Counted from the stretch's first letter, positions 1 to 7,579 are shown. The stretch: DNA of 7,901 nt from Legionellales bacterium (GCA_013215905.1 JABSQI010000073.1:1-7901); one strand, 5' to 3'. Notes: a model not told the origin generated them from the sequence alone. Numbers and translations: made by a program.

Positions 1-1229
1 CAAATTCTTTTGGTATATTAGAATTGAATTTAAATCAAGGGGTTGATAAGAAAATACCGATAGGAATATCTTTTTCTTCAAAGGATAAAATTGCCAATAC
101 TATTTTAAATGTTTTTACAAATGATTTAGAGATTAGTAAAGAATTTACCGTACATGAATATAAAAAGCACTTTGCTAGGAATTTATTATTAGGAAATACT
201 AATAATTTTCCTGAAAATATTGATTATATGGTGGCCGGAGAAATTTCACTAGAGGAAGATAGAATAATTGCTAAAATTAAATTTTTTGATTTATTTAGTG
301 CAGATAAATTGGTTTTTGATAAAGAATTTATAATTCATAAATCACATTTAAGAAAATTAGGCCATCATATTAGTAATCAAATTTATGAGAAAATAACAGG
401 AATAAAAGGAATTTTTGCAACTAAAATAGCTTATGTTAAAAGATTATTATTATCTGATAAATCTTTAAGGTATGAATTAGTAATTGCAGACGTTGATGGT
501 TTCAATGAAAAACCATTATTAAGATCTAGACAGCCAATTACTTCAGTAAGTTGGTCAAATGATGGGAAACAAATAGCGTGTGTTTCATTTGAGAAGAATA
601 AACCAGAAATTTATATCATAAATATTAATAGCGGTAAACGTAGGCTCGTTAGCAGTTTTAAAGGTATAAATAGCGCACCTAAATTTTCCCCAGATGGTCG
701 AAAACTTGCAGTTGTTTTATCTAAGTCAGGTCATCCTAATATTTATTTATATGATATAAGTGAAGGAGTGCTACAAAGAATAACAAGAGGTGCTTCTATT
801 GATACTGAGCCAGAATGGTCAAAGGATGGGGAGTATATATATTTTGCCTCAGATCGCGGTAACAAGGGTTTACAAATATATAAATCTAATATAACTAACC
901 TAAAGGTTAGCCAGATTACTTTTACAGGTAGATATAATTCTAGTCCGCAATTGAATCCTAAAGGCGATCAGATATTAATGTTACATAGAGATAAAAATGG
1001 TTATAATTTGGCAGTGCAGAATTTAGTCACCAATGATTTCAAAGTAATCACTAACTCTGGTTTTATAACTAATCCTAGTATATCTCCGAATGGTAAAATG
1101 GTAATATTTACCTCTAGTGAGAATAATAGAAAGGAATTAAAGTTGTTAACTATCAATAAACCGGGAGTGGTTGAATTAAAAATTACAGGAAGAGATATTA
1201 TTAAACCTGCCTGGGGGCCTATAGTATAG
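1..1229 (+). CDS. tolB: Tol-Pal system protein TolB, 5' end outside the window
   Basis: TolB is the periplasmic beta-propeller protein of the Tol-Pal system, which links the inner-membrane TolQRA motor to Pal and helps draw in the outer membrane at division. The frame is open from the first complete codon (3-5) with no stop, so the gene starts upstream; a TTG at 24 is only an apparent start. The first visible residues (about 3-60, ending in GVDKKIPIGI) match the beginning of mature TolB, so essentially only the signal peptide and start codon are missing. An N-terminal alpha/beta domain runs to about base 400. It ends in the family-typical KITGIKGIFATKIAYV stretch. Five PD40/WD-like propeller repeats follow, each marked by a W/F-S-x-DG or related turn (near SWSNDGK, FSPDGRK, WSKDGEY, LNPKGDQ, ISPNGKM). 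The C-terminus KPAWGPIV resembles the usual PAWSP ending. About 408 residues are visible, against about 430 for the E. coli precursor. pal follows after 13 nt. Identity is secure. Confidence 0.95.
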   Translation, partial: NSFGILELNLNQGVDKKIPIGISFSSKDKIANTILNVFTNDLEISKEFTVHEYKKHFARNLLLGNTNNFPENIDYMVAGEISLEEDRIIAKIKFFDLFSADKLVFDKEFIIHKSHLRKLGHHISNQIYEKITGIKGIFATKIAYVKRLLLSDKSLRYELVIADVDGFNEKPLLRSRQPITSVSWSNDGKQIACVSFEKNKPEIYIININSGKRRLVSSFKGINSAPKFSPDGRKLAVVLSKSGHPNIYLYDISEGVLQRITRGASIDTEPEWSKDGEYIYFASDRGNKGLQIYKSNITNLKVSQITFTGRYNSSPQLNPKGDQILMLHRDKNGYNLAVQNLVTNDFKVITNSGFITNPSISPNGKMVIFTSSENNRKELKLLTINKPGVVELKITGRDIIKPAWGPIV

Positions 1230-1242
1230 ATTTGGAGAAATT

Positions 1243-1749
1243 ATGAATACTGAGCAGATTTCCTATATAAGATATTTGATAATTGTTTTTTTATTACTAA
1301 GTGGTTGTACCACAGTAAACAAGCAAGACGAAGAGTTTGATAATGTATCAGTACACAAAGTAAAAGAAATAGATGAAGTTCAAGAAGTTTCCTATGAAAA
1401 TAAAATGAGAGCTAATTATAATCAAGTATATTACTATCCTTTTGATAGTAGCGCACTTTCTGAAGAAGATATCAAATCAATAAAAATTCAGGCAGATTAC
1501 TTAAATCAGCATATTGATAGTAAAGTCTCAATTTATGGACATACTGACAGTAGAGGTAGTGCAGAATATAATATGGGATTAGGTGAGCGCAGAGCGTTAA
1601 GTGTTGTGGATTTATTAAAGCAGTATGGGGTTTCTAAATCTCAAATTAAATTTAATAGTTTTGGTGAAGAAAAGCCTGCGGTGTTAGGAGAAACTGAAGC
1701 CGCTTATAAATGGAATAGAAGAACTGAGCTAGTATACGGAGATTTTTAG
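1243..1749 (+). CDS. pal: Peptidoglycan-associated outer-membrane lipoprotein Pal
   Basis: Pal is the outer-membrane lipoprotein that binds peptidoglycan and TolB. The 168-residue product (E. coli Pal is 173) begins with a lipoprotein signal peptide whose lipobox LSGC puts the lipidated cysteine at residue 22. A charged, flexible linker covers about 23-60. The OmpA-like domain follows from about residue 60, opening with YYYPFDSSAL. The peptidoglycan-binding signature is at residues 100-118, with GHTDSRG, then EYNMGLGERRA, including D102 and R117, the positions that contact diaminopimelate in the family. A GGAGA Shine-Dalgarno sequence at 1234-1238 lies 4 nt before the ATG and fixes this start. 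The gene follows tolB closely and precedes cpoB by a few bases, the standard order. Nothing looks degraded. Confidence 0.96.
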   Translation: MNTEQISYIRYLIIVFLLLSGCTTVNKQDEEFDNVSVHKVKEIDEVQEVSYENKMRANYNQVYYYPFDSSALSEEDIKSIKIQADYLNQHIDSKVSIYGHTDSRGSAEYNMGLGERRALSVVDLLKQYGVSKSQIKFNSFGEEKPAVLGETEAAYKWNRRTELVYGDF

Positions 1750-1753
1750 ATTG

Positions 1754-2458
1754 ATGAAAAAAATAAATTTTTTTTTATTGTTTTTGCTGATATTTAATTC
1801 TAATGTTTATTCTTCTACAATAGATATAAAAGATGTTGAGTTAGATAATAGTGCTGAATCTTTATATAAAGGTCAAAATTCAAATCGCACTAATACTATT
1901 GCTAATCTAGAATATAAAATAGATAAAATGGAGAGAGACCTCGGGATCTTGAGAAAAGTTATTGAGGCCTATACTATTAAACTTAATAAGTTAATAGATA
2001 TAGTTGGTAGTAAGAAAACAGACTTAACAGATGATGCTATCTTAGAAAATTTAACCCTGGATACTGGGGCTCAAAATGACGAAGATAGCTACAAAGTAGC
2101 TTACCAAGTTATGTTAAGTAAAGAACACAGTCCTCAGCTAAAGAAAGAATATTTTTCTAACTTCATTATCAATTACCCAAAGAGTAATTATTTATCAAAT
2201 GCGTATTATTGGCTAGGTGAGTTATATTTACGGGATAAAGATTATGAACTGGCAAATAAACACTTTGATGTATTGATTAATAAATATTCATCATCGACTA
2301 AAGTACCAAGCGCAATGCTTAAACGTGCCTATGGATTGATAGGATTAAATCAAATATCTAAAGCAAAAAAGCAGTTAGTAGATATTACTAATAACTATCC
2401 TAACACTACTGCAGCAGCAATAGCTAATAAAAAACTTACTAACTTACCAAATAATTAA
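1754..2458 (+). CDS. cpoB: Cell division coordinator CpoB (YbgF), TPR protein of the Tol-Pal cluster
   Basis: CpoB is a periplasmic protein that, in E. coli, links Tol-Pal constriction to PBP1B-driven septal peptidoglycan synthesis. The 234-residue product has a Sec signal peptide (MKKINFFLLFLLIF..., likely cut near residues 20-21). A coiled coil at about 49-84 has hydrophobic heptad positions L52, I56, M59, L63, L66, I70, L77, L80 and V84, as in the trimerising helix of the family. The C-terminal half (about 110-230) holds TPR-type repeats, visible as NYPKSNYLSNAYYWLGELYL, then KYSSSTKVPSAMLKRAYGL, then NYPNTTAAAIANKKL. I chose the ATG at 1754; a TTG one codon upstream (1751) is also in frame and sits 8 nt from the GGAGA at 1738-1742, so a start at 1751 is possible. 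The gene follows pal by only a few bases. Its last base is shared with the queE start. Confidence 0.9.
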   Translation: MKKINFFLLFLLIFNSNVYSSTIDIKDVELDNSAESLYKGQNSNRTNTIANLEYKIDKMERDLGILRKVIEAYTIKLNKLIDIVGSKKTDLTDDAILENLTLDTGAQNDEDSYKVAYQVMLSKEHSPQLKKEYFSNFIINYPKSNYLSNAYYWLGELYLRDKDYELANKHFDVLINKYSSSTKVPSAMLKRAYGLIGLNQISKAKKQLVDITNNYPNTTAAAIANKKLTNLPNN

Positions 2459-3099
2459 TGGATACAATAAAGATAAGCGAAATTTTTTATTCTATTCAAG
2501 GAGAATCAAATACAAGCGGGTTTCCAACGGTTTTTGTGCGTTTAACGGGATGTCCTATACGTTGTAGTTATTGTGATACAGCATATGCTTTTTCTGGGGG
2601 GGCTGATTTATCAATTGAGCAAATTCTGGAACGAATACAAAGCTATAAGTCTAAATATGTCTTGATTACTGGTGGAGAACCCCTTGCTCAAATAAACGCT
2701 CTAAAATTAATAAAAATACTATGTGATAATGATTATTATGTTTCGATAGAAACAGGTGGGATGTTAGATATTTCTAGTATTGATTCTAGAGCAAATATAA
2801 TCTTAGATATCAAGACTCCAGGTTCTAATGAAAGTCATAATAATTTAGTAAATAATTATTCTAAATTGAAAAAAAATGATCAAATAAAGTTTGTTATTTG
2901 TGATTTTGATGATTTTTCTTGGGCCAGAGCAGTTATTGAACAATATAGCTTATTGGAAAAATGTGAAGTGATATTTTCTCCAAGCTATGGTGAGGTCGAT
3001 AATAACGAATTAGCGAATTGGGTTCTAGATGCACAAATTCCCATAAGATTTCAGGTACAGTTACATAAAATTTTGTGGGGAGATGTAAGAGGTAAATAA
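2458..3099 (+). CDS. queE: 7-carboxy-7-deazaguanine synthase QueE (radical SAM)
   Basis: QueE converts 6-carboxy-5,6,7,8-tetrahydropterin to 7-carboxy-7-deazaguanine, a cytosolic radical-SAM step on the way to preQ0 and queuosine in tRNA. The 213-residue product (E. coli 223) begins with the typical [10 protein letters not shown], which binds substrate. It then has the radical-SAM cysteine motif CxxxCxxC at C32, C36 and C39 in [12 protein letters not shown], the form usual for QueE outside the CX14CX2C variants. The SAM-binding ITGGEPL segment and a second ETGG element follow. The C-terminus ends in the expected [11 protein letters not shown] region. The ATG overlaps the cpoB stop codon by one base (TAATG), suggesting translational coupling; no other ATG fits better. 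queC follows after 2 nt, so the two consecutive enzymes are made together. Other pathway genes (folE, queD, queF, tgt, queA) are not in the window. Confidence 0.95.
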   Translation: MDTIKISEIFYSIQGESNTSGFPTVFVRLTGCPIRCSYCDTAYAFSGGADLSIEQILERIQSYKSKYVLITGGEPLAQINALKLIKILCDNDYYVSIETGGMLDISSIDSRANIILDIKTPGSNESHNNLVNNYSKLKKNDQIKFVICDFDDFSWARAVIEQYSLLEKCEVIFSPSYGEVDNNELANWVLDAQIPIRFQVQLHKILWGDVRGK

Positions 3100-3101
3100 T
3101 A

Positions 3102-3788
3102 ATGGATAAGAAAGCTGTAATAATATTATCAGGAGGATTAGATTCTGCAACTATACTAGCAATGGCTGCTGCAAATGGTTATGAATGCTATGCTTTAACA
3201 TTTGATTATGGCCAGAGGCTTAAACTTGAGATTGCAGCAAGTAAGAAGCTCTCTAAAATGTTTTGTGTTAAGGAACATAAAATATTTAAATTAGACTTGA
3301 ATGAATTTAAAGGTTCAGCTTTAACTGATCCATCTATTGAAGTTCCAATTGATCATTCTACAAATGAGATCCCTATTACTTATGTTCCTGCAAGAAATAC
3401 TGTGTTTTTGTCAATTGCTTTAGCATGGGCAGAAGTTTTAAAAGCAAATGATATATTTATTGGTGTCAATGCAGTGGATTATTCAGGTTATCCTGATTGT
3501 CGTCCTGAATATATCGATGCATTTAGCAAAATGGCAAATTTTGCAACGAAATTTGGAATAGAATCAGGGGGTATAAATATTCAAACTCCTTTGATTAATT
3601 TATCTAAGAGTCAAATTATTGAGCTTGGTTTAGAACTCGGTATAGATTATAGTATAACTTTGTCTTGTTATCAGCCAGATCAAAATGGGGCAGCTTGTAG
3701 GGTTTGTAGTAGCTGCATACAACGTAAAGAAGGGTTTTTGCATCTAGGAGTAAAAGATCCAACAGTATATCGGTTACAAGATGTATAA
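3102..3788 (+). CDS. queC: 7-cyano-7-deazaguanine (preQ0) synthase QueC
   Basis: QueC uses ATP and ammonia to turn 7-carboxy-7-deazaguanine, the QueE product, into preQ0. The 228-residue product (E. coli 231) starts with the PP-loop ATP-pyrophosphatase motif SGGLDS at residues 10-15, followed by ALTFDYGQR, a family hallmark. The middle contains [18 protein letters not shown] and [17 protein letters not shown], both strongly conserved in QueC. The C-terminal zinc site is intact, with cysteines 189, 199, 202 and 205 (one Cys, then CxxCxxC). An AGAGG Shine-Dalgarno at 3088-3092 sits 9 nt before the ATG. It is the last protein gene of the tolB-pal-cpoB-queE block. No clear terminator hairpin follows it; the tRNA-Lys promoter begins 17 nt after the stop, so some read-through into the tRNA is possible. 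Confidence 0.96.
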   Translation: MDKKAVIILSGGLDSATILAMAAANGYECYALTFDYGQRLKLEIAASKKLSKMFCVKEHKIFKLDLNEFKGSALTDPSIEVPIDHSTNEIPITYVPARNTVFLSIALAWAEVLKANDIFIGVNAVDYSGYPDCRPEYIDAFSKMANFATKFGIESGGINIQTPLINLSKSQIIELGLELGIDYSITLSCYQPDQNGAACRVCSSCIQRKEGFLHLGVKDPTVYRLQDV

Positions 3789-3804
3789 TTTTTTTAATTG
3801 ATAT

Positions 3805-3833
3805 TTGGCATTTGGGTTAATTTTGGGTATCAT
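3805..3833 (+). promoter_or_regulatory. Predicted sigma70-type promoter of tRNA-Lys
   Basis: TTGGCA (3805-3810, one mismatch to TTGACA) and TATCAT (3828-3833, one mismatch to TATAAT) are separated by exactly 17 nt. The predicted transcript would begin around 3840, a few bases before the mature tRNA-Lys 5' end at 3846, which suits a tRNA leader. This is inferred from consensus and position only, in an AT-rich background where chance matches to the -10 box are common; the strong -35 match and ideal spacing make it better than background. Confidence 0.6.
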
Positions 3834-3845
3834 ATAGCATTCTTT

Positions 3846-3918
3846 GGGCCGTTAGCTCAGTCGGTAGAGCAGAGGGCTTTTAACCCTTGTGTCGTAGGTT
3901 CGATTCCTACACGGCCCA
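3846..3918 (+). tRNA. tRNA-Lys, anticodon UUU
   Basis: The 73-nt gene folds into a complete cloverleaf. The 7-bp acceptor stem pairs GGGCCGT with ACGGCCC. The D arm starts TAGCTC. The anticodon stem GAGGG/CCCTT encloses loop CTTTTAA with anticodon TTT at 3879-3881, and the T stem GTAGG/CCTAC encloses TTCGATT. The discriminator base is A3918. It is very similar to E. coli tRNA-Lys. The 3' CCA is not encoded (TAT follows), so it must be added by nucleotidyltransferase. A tRNA-Lys directly after queC is the arrangement seen in Pseudomonas and other gammaproteobacteria. It lies upstream of lysS, which charges it, although this proximity may be coincidental. Confidence 0.98.
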
Positions 3919-3927
3919 TATCATTTT

Positions 3928-3950
3928 TGCATTTAAAATAAATGCATTTT
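3928..3950 (+). terminator. Putative short A/T-rich terminator after tRNA-Lys
   Basis: A perfect inverted repeat TGCATTTA / TAAATGCA (3928-3935 and 3939-3946) has a 3-nt loop and is followed by four T (3947-3950). It starts 10 bases after the tRNA-Lys 3' end, a sensible place for intrinsic termination. The stem has only two G-C pairs and the T run is short, so it may be leaky, or may act in 3'-end processing of the precursor. Confidence 0.5.
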
Positions 3951-4079
3951 AGAGTTTTTAATATTTCTTTATAAGTACATGATTTTTTATTATTAAGACT
4001 TGCTAAATAAGGTAGAATTTGCACAAAATTTATTAAAAAGCTTTATTATATAAAAAGTATGAAGTTTATTTCTAAGATT

Positions 4080-4153
4080 GCGCCTGTAGCTCAGCTGGAT
4101 AGAGTACCTGGCTTCGAACCAGGTGGTCGGGAGTTCGAATCTCTCCAGGCGCG
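4080..4153 (+). tRNA. tRNA-Arg, anticodon UCG
   Basis: The 74-nt gene has a complete cloverleaf. The acceptor stem pairs GCGCCTG with CAGGCGC. The D stem GCTC/GAGT has a G-U at pair 10-25, and the D loop CTGGATA carries A20. The anticodon stem CCTGG/CCAGG encloses loop CTTCGAA with anticodon TCG at 4114-4116, and the T stem GGGAG/CTCTC encloses TTCGAAT. The discriminator is G4153. A20 and C35 are the main arginine identity elements in bacteria and both are present. The body is close to the E. coli CGN-reading tRNA-Arg sequences, but with UCG in place of CCG or ACG. CCA is not encoded. A -10-like stretch (TATTAT/TATAAA, 4044-4054) lies upstream, but its best -35 (TTGCAC, 4019-4024) is weak with 19-nt spacing, so its promoter is uncertain. 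Confidence 0.96.
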
Positions 4154-4212
4154 CAATTTAGTTAGCTAAGTAAAAAATAATTCTATTTCATATTTAATAC
4201 CGTGAACTAGAA

Positions 4213-4241
4213 TTGACAATAATAGTAATAAGTCGTATTCT
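4213..4241 (+). promoter_or_regulatory. Predicted sigma70-type promoter of prfB-lysS
   Basis: A perfect -35 box TTGACA (4213-4218) is followed after 17 nt by TATTCT (4236-4241, four of six matches to TATAAT). The predicted start near 4248 would give a leader of about 23 nt before the prfB ATG at 4271. It lies between tRNA-Arg and prfB, in the only space where a dedicated promoter for the prfB-lysS pair could sit. This is inferred from consensus only. Confidence 0.5.
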
Positions 4242-4270
4242 TGCAAAATTTTGTAGTGTACTGGAATATA

Positions 4271-5375
4271 ATGCTGAGTTTAACACAAATAAAAGAGTCA
4301 ACTCTTGATATTGAAAAGAGGCTCTCTGTATTGCGGAGGCATCTTTGACTATGAAGGTCTATTATTAAGGCTGGAAGAGCTTAATTATCAATTAAATGAG
4401 CCAGATATCTGGAATGATCCAGAAAGAGCTAATGCAGTTAATAAAGAAATAACCACTAAATCAAAAGTAGTTGATTCTCTAAAAGAAATTATCGAATTTT
4501 TAACAGACTCTAAAGAATTATTATCTATATTAGATGAGCAATATGATCAAGATATTGCCAAAAATATTTATGATGATATTCAAAAACATATATCTACTAT
4601 AGAGTTACTTGAATTTCAGAGAATGTTTAACAATCCTATGGATAACTCTAATGCCTACTTGGATATTCAATCTGGATCAGGAGGAACTGAGGCTCAAGAT
4701 TGGGCAGAAATGTTGCTTAGAATGTATTTACGATGGGGAGAAAAGCATGGGATCAAAACTACATTGATAGAAGTTTCTCCTGGCGATGTTGCCGGGATTA
4801 AGAGCGCTACCATAAAATATGAGGGTGATTATGCTTTTGGCTGGTTGAGAACAGAAACAGGTGTGCATAGGTTAGTGCGTAAATCACCTTTTGATTCTGG
4901 CAATCGTCGTCATACATCATTTGCGGCGGTATTTGTATCCCCGGAAGTTGATGATAGTATTCAAATAGATATTGAGCCAAAAGATCTAAAAATTGATACT
5001 TATCGTGCAAGTGGGGCTGGTGGGCAGCATGTTAATAGGACAGATTCTGCTGTTAGAATAACTCATTTACCAACTGGAATAGTTGTACAATGTCAGAATG
5101 ATAGATCTCAGCACAAAAATAAGGCACAGGCTATGAAACAGTTAAAATCAAAGATGTATGAATTAGAGTTATCAAAAAAAATGGAAAAACAACAAGAACT
5201 TGAAGAATCAAAGGCTGACATAGGATGGGGAAATCAGATAAGATCTTATGTACTTGATCAGTCTAGAATTAAAGATTTACGTACAGGAATAGAAATGGGA
5301 AATGTGACTGCTGTGCTAGATGGAGAAATAGATACATTTATAGTTGAGAGTTTAAAAGCAAATATACAAGGGTAG
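4271..5375 (+). CDS. prfB: Peptide chain release factor 2, with programmed +1 frameshift
   Basis: RF2 recognises UGA and UAA stop codons and triggers peptide release on the ribosome. The gene is in two frames: 4271-4345 (25 codons, starting [11 protein letters not shown]) and 4347-5375, joined by skipping T4346. The in-frame UGA is codon 26, the same codon as in E. coli. The joined product is 367 residues (E. coli 365). The second frame also opens upstream at 4305, but that reading is not the real start, since the first frame resembles the RF2 N-terminus and ends LRRHL where E. coli has LRGYL. The stop-reading tripeptide SPF is at residues 205-207 and the catalytic GGQ at 250-252, both numbered as in E. 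coli. Residue 246 is Ala, as in most bacteria, not Thr as in E. coli K-12. The SD for the ATG is weak (GGA, 4263-4265). lysS follows after 3 nt. Confidence 0.97.
4335..4349 (+). promoter_or_regulatory. prfB programmed +1 frameshift site (autoregulatory)
   Basis: The site has a GGAGG Shine-Dalgarno-like stimulator (4335-4339), a CAT spacer codon, the slippery CTT (4343-4345), in-frame TGA (4346-4348) and then C. E. coli has AGGGGG, UAU, CUU, UGA, C in the same layout. When RF2 is scarce, the ribosome pauses at UGA, slips +1 from CUU to UUU and continues as GAC-TAT-GAA, making full RF2; when RF2 is plentiful it terminates. The internal SD spacing and slippery codon are both intact, so regulation is expected to work as in other bacteria. 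Confidence 0.95.
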
Positions 5376-5378
5376 AAT

Positions 5379-6878
5379 ATGCAAACAGATGAAATGAACG
5401 TTAGCCTTGATGAAAATGAAATAATAGCTATTCGTAAAAAAAAGTTATCAGATATAAAAGAAAAAGGTTTGGCTTTTCCTAATACTTTTAAAAGAGATAG
5501 TTATTCACAAGATTTACTCGATAAATTTGCTAACTTATCTAATGAAGAACTTGAGCAGAAGAAAATTTTTGTAAATGTAGCTGGGAGAATTAGACTAAAA
5601 AGGGTAATGGGCAAAGCTTCTTTTTTACAAATTCAAGATCCTAAAGGAGCAATTCAGGTATATGTGAGAAAAGATGATTTTTCTGGAGACTATGAGAATT
5701 TTAAAACATGGGATCTAGGTGACATCGTTGGAGCTAATGGAATATTATTTAAAACCAAGACTGGCGAACTTACTGTTAAAGTTGTAGACATACTACTTTT
5801 AGTAAAATCTGTAAGGCCTTTACCTGATAAATTTCATGGTTTATCTGATACAGAAATGCGATACCGAATGAGGTATGTTGATCTTATTATGAATGATAAT
5901 TCAAGAAAAACATTTTTATTACGTTCTCAGATAACAAGTACTATTAGAGAATTTTTTATTAACAAAAAATTCTTAGAGGTAGAAACTCCTATGATGCAAT
6001 CAATTCCAGGAGGTGCTGCAGCTAAACCATTTACTACGCATCATAATGCATTAGATATGCCATTATTTCTAAGAATTGCTCCTGAATTGTATTTGAAACG
6101 TCTTATAGTAGGTGGATTTGAAAGGGTTTTTGAGCTGAATAGAAATTTTAGAAATGAGGGTGTTTCTACCCAACACAATCCAGAATTTACAATGCTTGAA
6201 TTCTATATGGCTTACCATGACTATCATGATCTAATGGATCTTACTGAGGAGCTAATGCAAAAGTTAGTTAGTTTAGTAAGCAGTAACGGTAAATTAACTT
6301 ACCAAGGCCATGAACTTATTTTCAATAAGCCTTTTGATAGAATGACAATAAAAGAAGCAGTCGTAAAATATAATAGTAACATAACTCAACAAAATTATAA
6401 TGATAGAAAAAATTTGTTGTCATGCGCTAAAATATTAGAATTAGATGTACATAATGATTTTTCTCTGGGAGAGTTACAATATTTAATATTTGAAAATACA
6501 GTTGAAGATAAATTAATAAATCCTACATTTATCACTGAATTTCCCACAGATGTGTCTCCGTTAGCTAGAAAAAATGATCAAAACCCATCAGTTACAGATA
6601 GATTTGAATTATTTATCTGTGGAAAAGAAATAGCTAATGGATTTTCAGAACTTAATGATCCAATTGATCAGGCTGAGAGATTCACTCGGCAAGTACAAGC
6701 AAGAGATAGGGGAGACGATGAAGCCATGTTATTCGATGCCGATTATATAAAAGCTTTAGAGTATGGCATGCCTCCAACTGCTGGTGAAGGTATAGGTATA
6801 GATAGATTAGTAATGATTTTAACTAACTCTGCATCTATCAGGGATGTACTACTTTTCCCTTTAATGAGAAATAAGTAA
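5379..6878 (+). CDS. lysS: Lysyl-tRNA synthetase, class II
   Basis: LysRS attaches lysine to tRNA-Lys in the cytosol. The 499-residue product (E. coli LysS 505) has a helical N-terminal extension. An OB-fold anticodon-binding domain covers about 63-150 (VNVAGRI, then [17 protein letters not shown]). The class II catalytic core follows. Motif 1 lies near FLEVETPMM, then [10 protein letters not shown]. Motif 2 is at about 247-275, with [15 protein letters not shown] including R258 and E260, and [11 protein letters not shown]. Motif 3 is [11 protein letters not shown] at about 469-479, with R476. The ATG has an AAGGG Shine-Dalgarno at 5368-5372, 6 nt upstream. It lies 3 nt after prfB, as in the E. 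coli prfB-lysS operon, so it probably shares the prfB promoter. The 3' end meets the convergent gene with a 16-nt gap and no recognisable terminator. Confidence 0.97.
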   Translation: MQTDEMNVSLDENEIIAIRKKKLSDIKEKGLAFPNTFKRDSYSQDLLDKFANLSNEELEQKKIFVNVAGRIRLKRVMGKASFLQIQDPKGAIQVYVRKDDFSGDYENFKTWDLGDIVGANGILFKTKTGELTVKVVDILLLVKSVRPLPDKFHGLSDTEMRYRMRYVDLIMNDNSRKTFLLRSQITSTIREFFINKKFLEVETPMMQSIPGGAAAKPFTTHHNALDMPLFLRIAPELYLKRLIVGGFERVFELNRNFRNEGVSTQHNPEFTMLEFYMAYHDYHDLMDLTEELMQKLVSLVSSNGKLTYQGHELIFNKPFDRMTIKEAVVKYNSNITQQNYNDRKNLLSCAKILELDVHNDFSLGELQYLIFENTVEDKLINPTFITEFPTDVSPLARKNDQNPSVTDRFELFICGKEIANGFSELNDPIDQAERFTRQVQARDRGDDEAMLFDADYIKALEYGMPPTAGEGIGIDRLVMILTNSASIRDVLLFPLMRNK

Positions 6879-6894
6879 TATGCAGAAATTATAA

Positions 6895-7566
6895 TTATAT
6901 TTCCTGAATTATTTCCTTATAATTTTTAGGTAACTTAAATGTTGAATCATTAAGAGAGCTTTGCTCCATTGAATGTATAGTTGCTTTTTTTGCTGTTGCC
7001 TTGTCTCCATAATGTGTTGTAGCTACTTTAATTATTTTTATACAATGGTTTCTAAAAGCAAATTCCATAGCTGCATTTTTATTACCGAATTTAGAACGTT
7101 GATTATCAGATAAATATGGTGAAAGCATTTGAAAAATCTCTCTTTTAATAACATTATCTTTGCATTGTTTAATAAGATTAACAAAATATTTTTCATTCGG
7201 TAAATTTGTTATTATTTGTTGATTAGAACTGTTAATAATTATTCTCAAAGTAGAGACATTACTAGTTCTTATAGCTCTCTTTATAGCATATGTAATTGCT
7301 GTATCAAATGATTTTTCATTTGCAGTTGCATTTATGTTTCCACTACCATCTTGTATTAAAATAGGAATTCTTGAATTAAACCCATTATGAGCACAATTTC
7401 TAAGAGCTTTATCTATTTCTGATTGATCATTTTGTTTTCTTGCAGATTTTACTTTGATTGTAAAAGCATCTAGATGTTCTCCTTCTTTTATTGAATCAAT
7501 CAACATCCCTGAATATGATGAGTGTACAATAAATAATACAAGTATAAATAAATTTCTTAAAAACAT
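6895..7566 (-). CDS. Small exported protein of unknown function, possibly ankyrin-like
   Basis: I do not recognise this gene. The frame is open further upstream, to a TTG at 7620, but the ATG at 7566 is preferred. It has an AGAGG Shine-Dalgarno (7575-7579) 8 nt upstream and it places a clean Sec signal peptide at the N-terminus (MFLRNLFILVLFIVHSSYSG, hydrophobic core 6-14, likely cut after S19). The product is 223 residues and Lys/Asn/Ile-rich. Three segments have a faint ankyrin-repeat cadence: 54-79 (ALRNCAHNG...ILIQDGSGNIN), 90-113 (AITYAIKRAIRT...LRIIINS) and 165-187 (AAMEFAFRN...KVATTHYG). None has the full consensus TPLH tetrapeptide, so this fold is only a suggestion; generic alpha-helical repeats are equally possible. 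There is no second membrane segment. It is convergent to lysS and stands alone. Base composition matches the neighbours. Confidence 0.75.
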   Translation of the reverse strand: MFLRNLFILVLFIVHSSYSGMLIDSIKEGEHLDAFTIKVKSARKQNDQSEIDKALRNCAHNGFNSRIPILIQDGSGNINATANEKSFDTAITYAIKRAIRTSNVSTLRIIINSSNQQIITNLPNEKYFVNLIKQCKDNVIKREIFQMLSPYLSDNQRSKFGNKNAAMEFAFRNHCIKIIKVATTHYGDKATAKKATIHSMEQSSLNDSTFKLPKNYKEIIQEI

Positions 7567-7574
7567 CACATTAT

Positions 7575-7579
7575 CCTCT
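7575..7579 (-). promoter_or_regulatory. Ribosome binding site deciding the start of the exported-protein gene
   Basis: On the minus strand this reads AGAGG, within TAGAGGATAATGTG directly before the ATG at 7566, with 8-nt spacing. The alternative TTG start at 7620 has no comparable site. This supports the shorter protein with an N-terminal signal peptide. Confidence 0.75.

Noticed and set aside
24..26. TTG at 24 as the true tolB start
   Set aside because: The frame stays open to the window edge and mature-TolB similarity is already present around this point, while the needed signal peptide would have to lie upstream.
4019..4054. Promoter for tRNA-Arg
   Set aside because: The -10-like hexamers are expected by chance in this AT-rich stretch and the best -35 (TTGCAC) is poor with 19-nt spacing, so it is not listed as a feature.
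3919..4079. Small gene or RNA between the two tRNAs
   Set aside because: No frame of useful length with a ribosome binding site is present, and apart from the hairpin after tRNA-Lys the sequence is plain AT-rich spacer.
4154..4175. TTAGCTAA palindrome after tRNA-Arg followed by an A run, as a terminator
   Set aside because: The stem is at most 4 bp of mostly A-T pairs and it is followed by A, not T, on the transcribed strand.
4305..4346. ATG-like start at 4305 for a shorter RF2
   Set aside because: The first codon there is TTG, its residues do not resemble an RF2 N-terminus, and the 4271 frame plus the frameshift site reproduces the known RF2 gene layout.
4807..5010. Open frame of 67 codons on the minus strand inside prfB
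   Set aside because: It lies entirely within the conserved RF2 coding region on the other strand, has no recognisable domain, and its protein looks like a mirror of RF2 codon choice.
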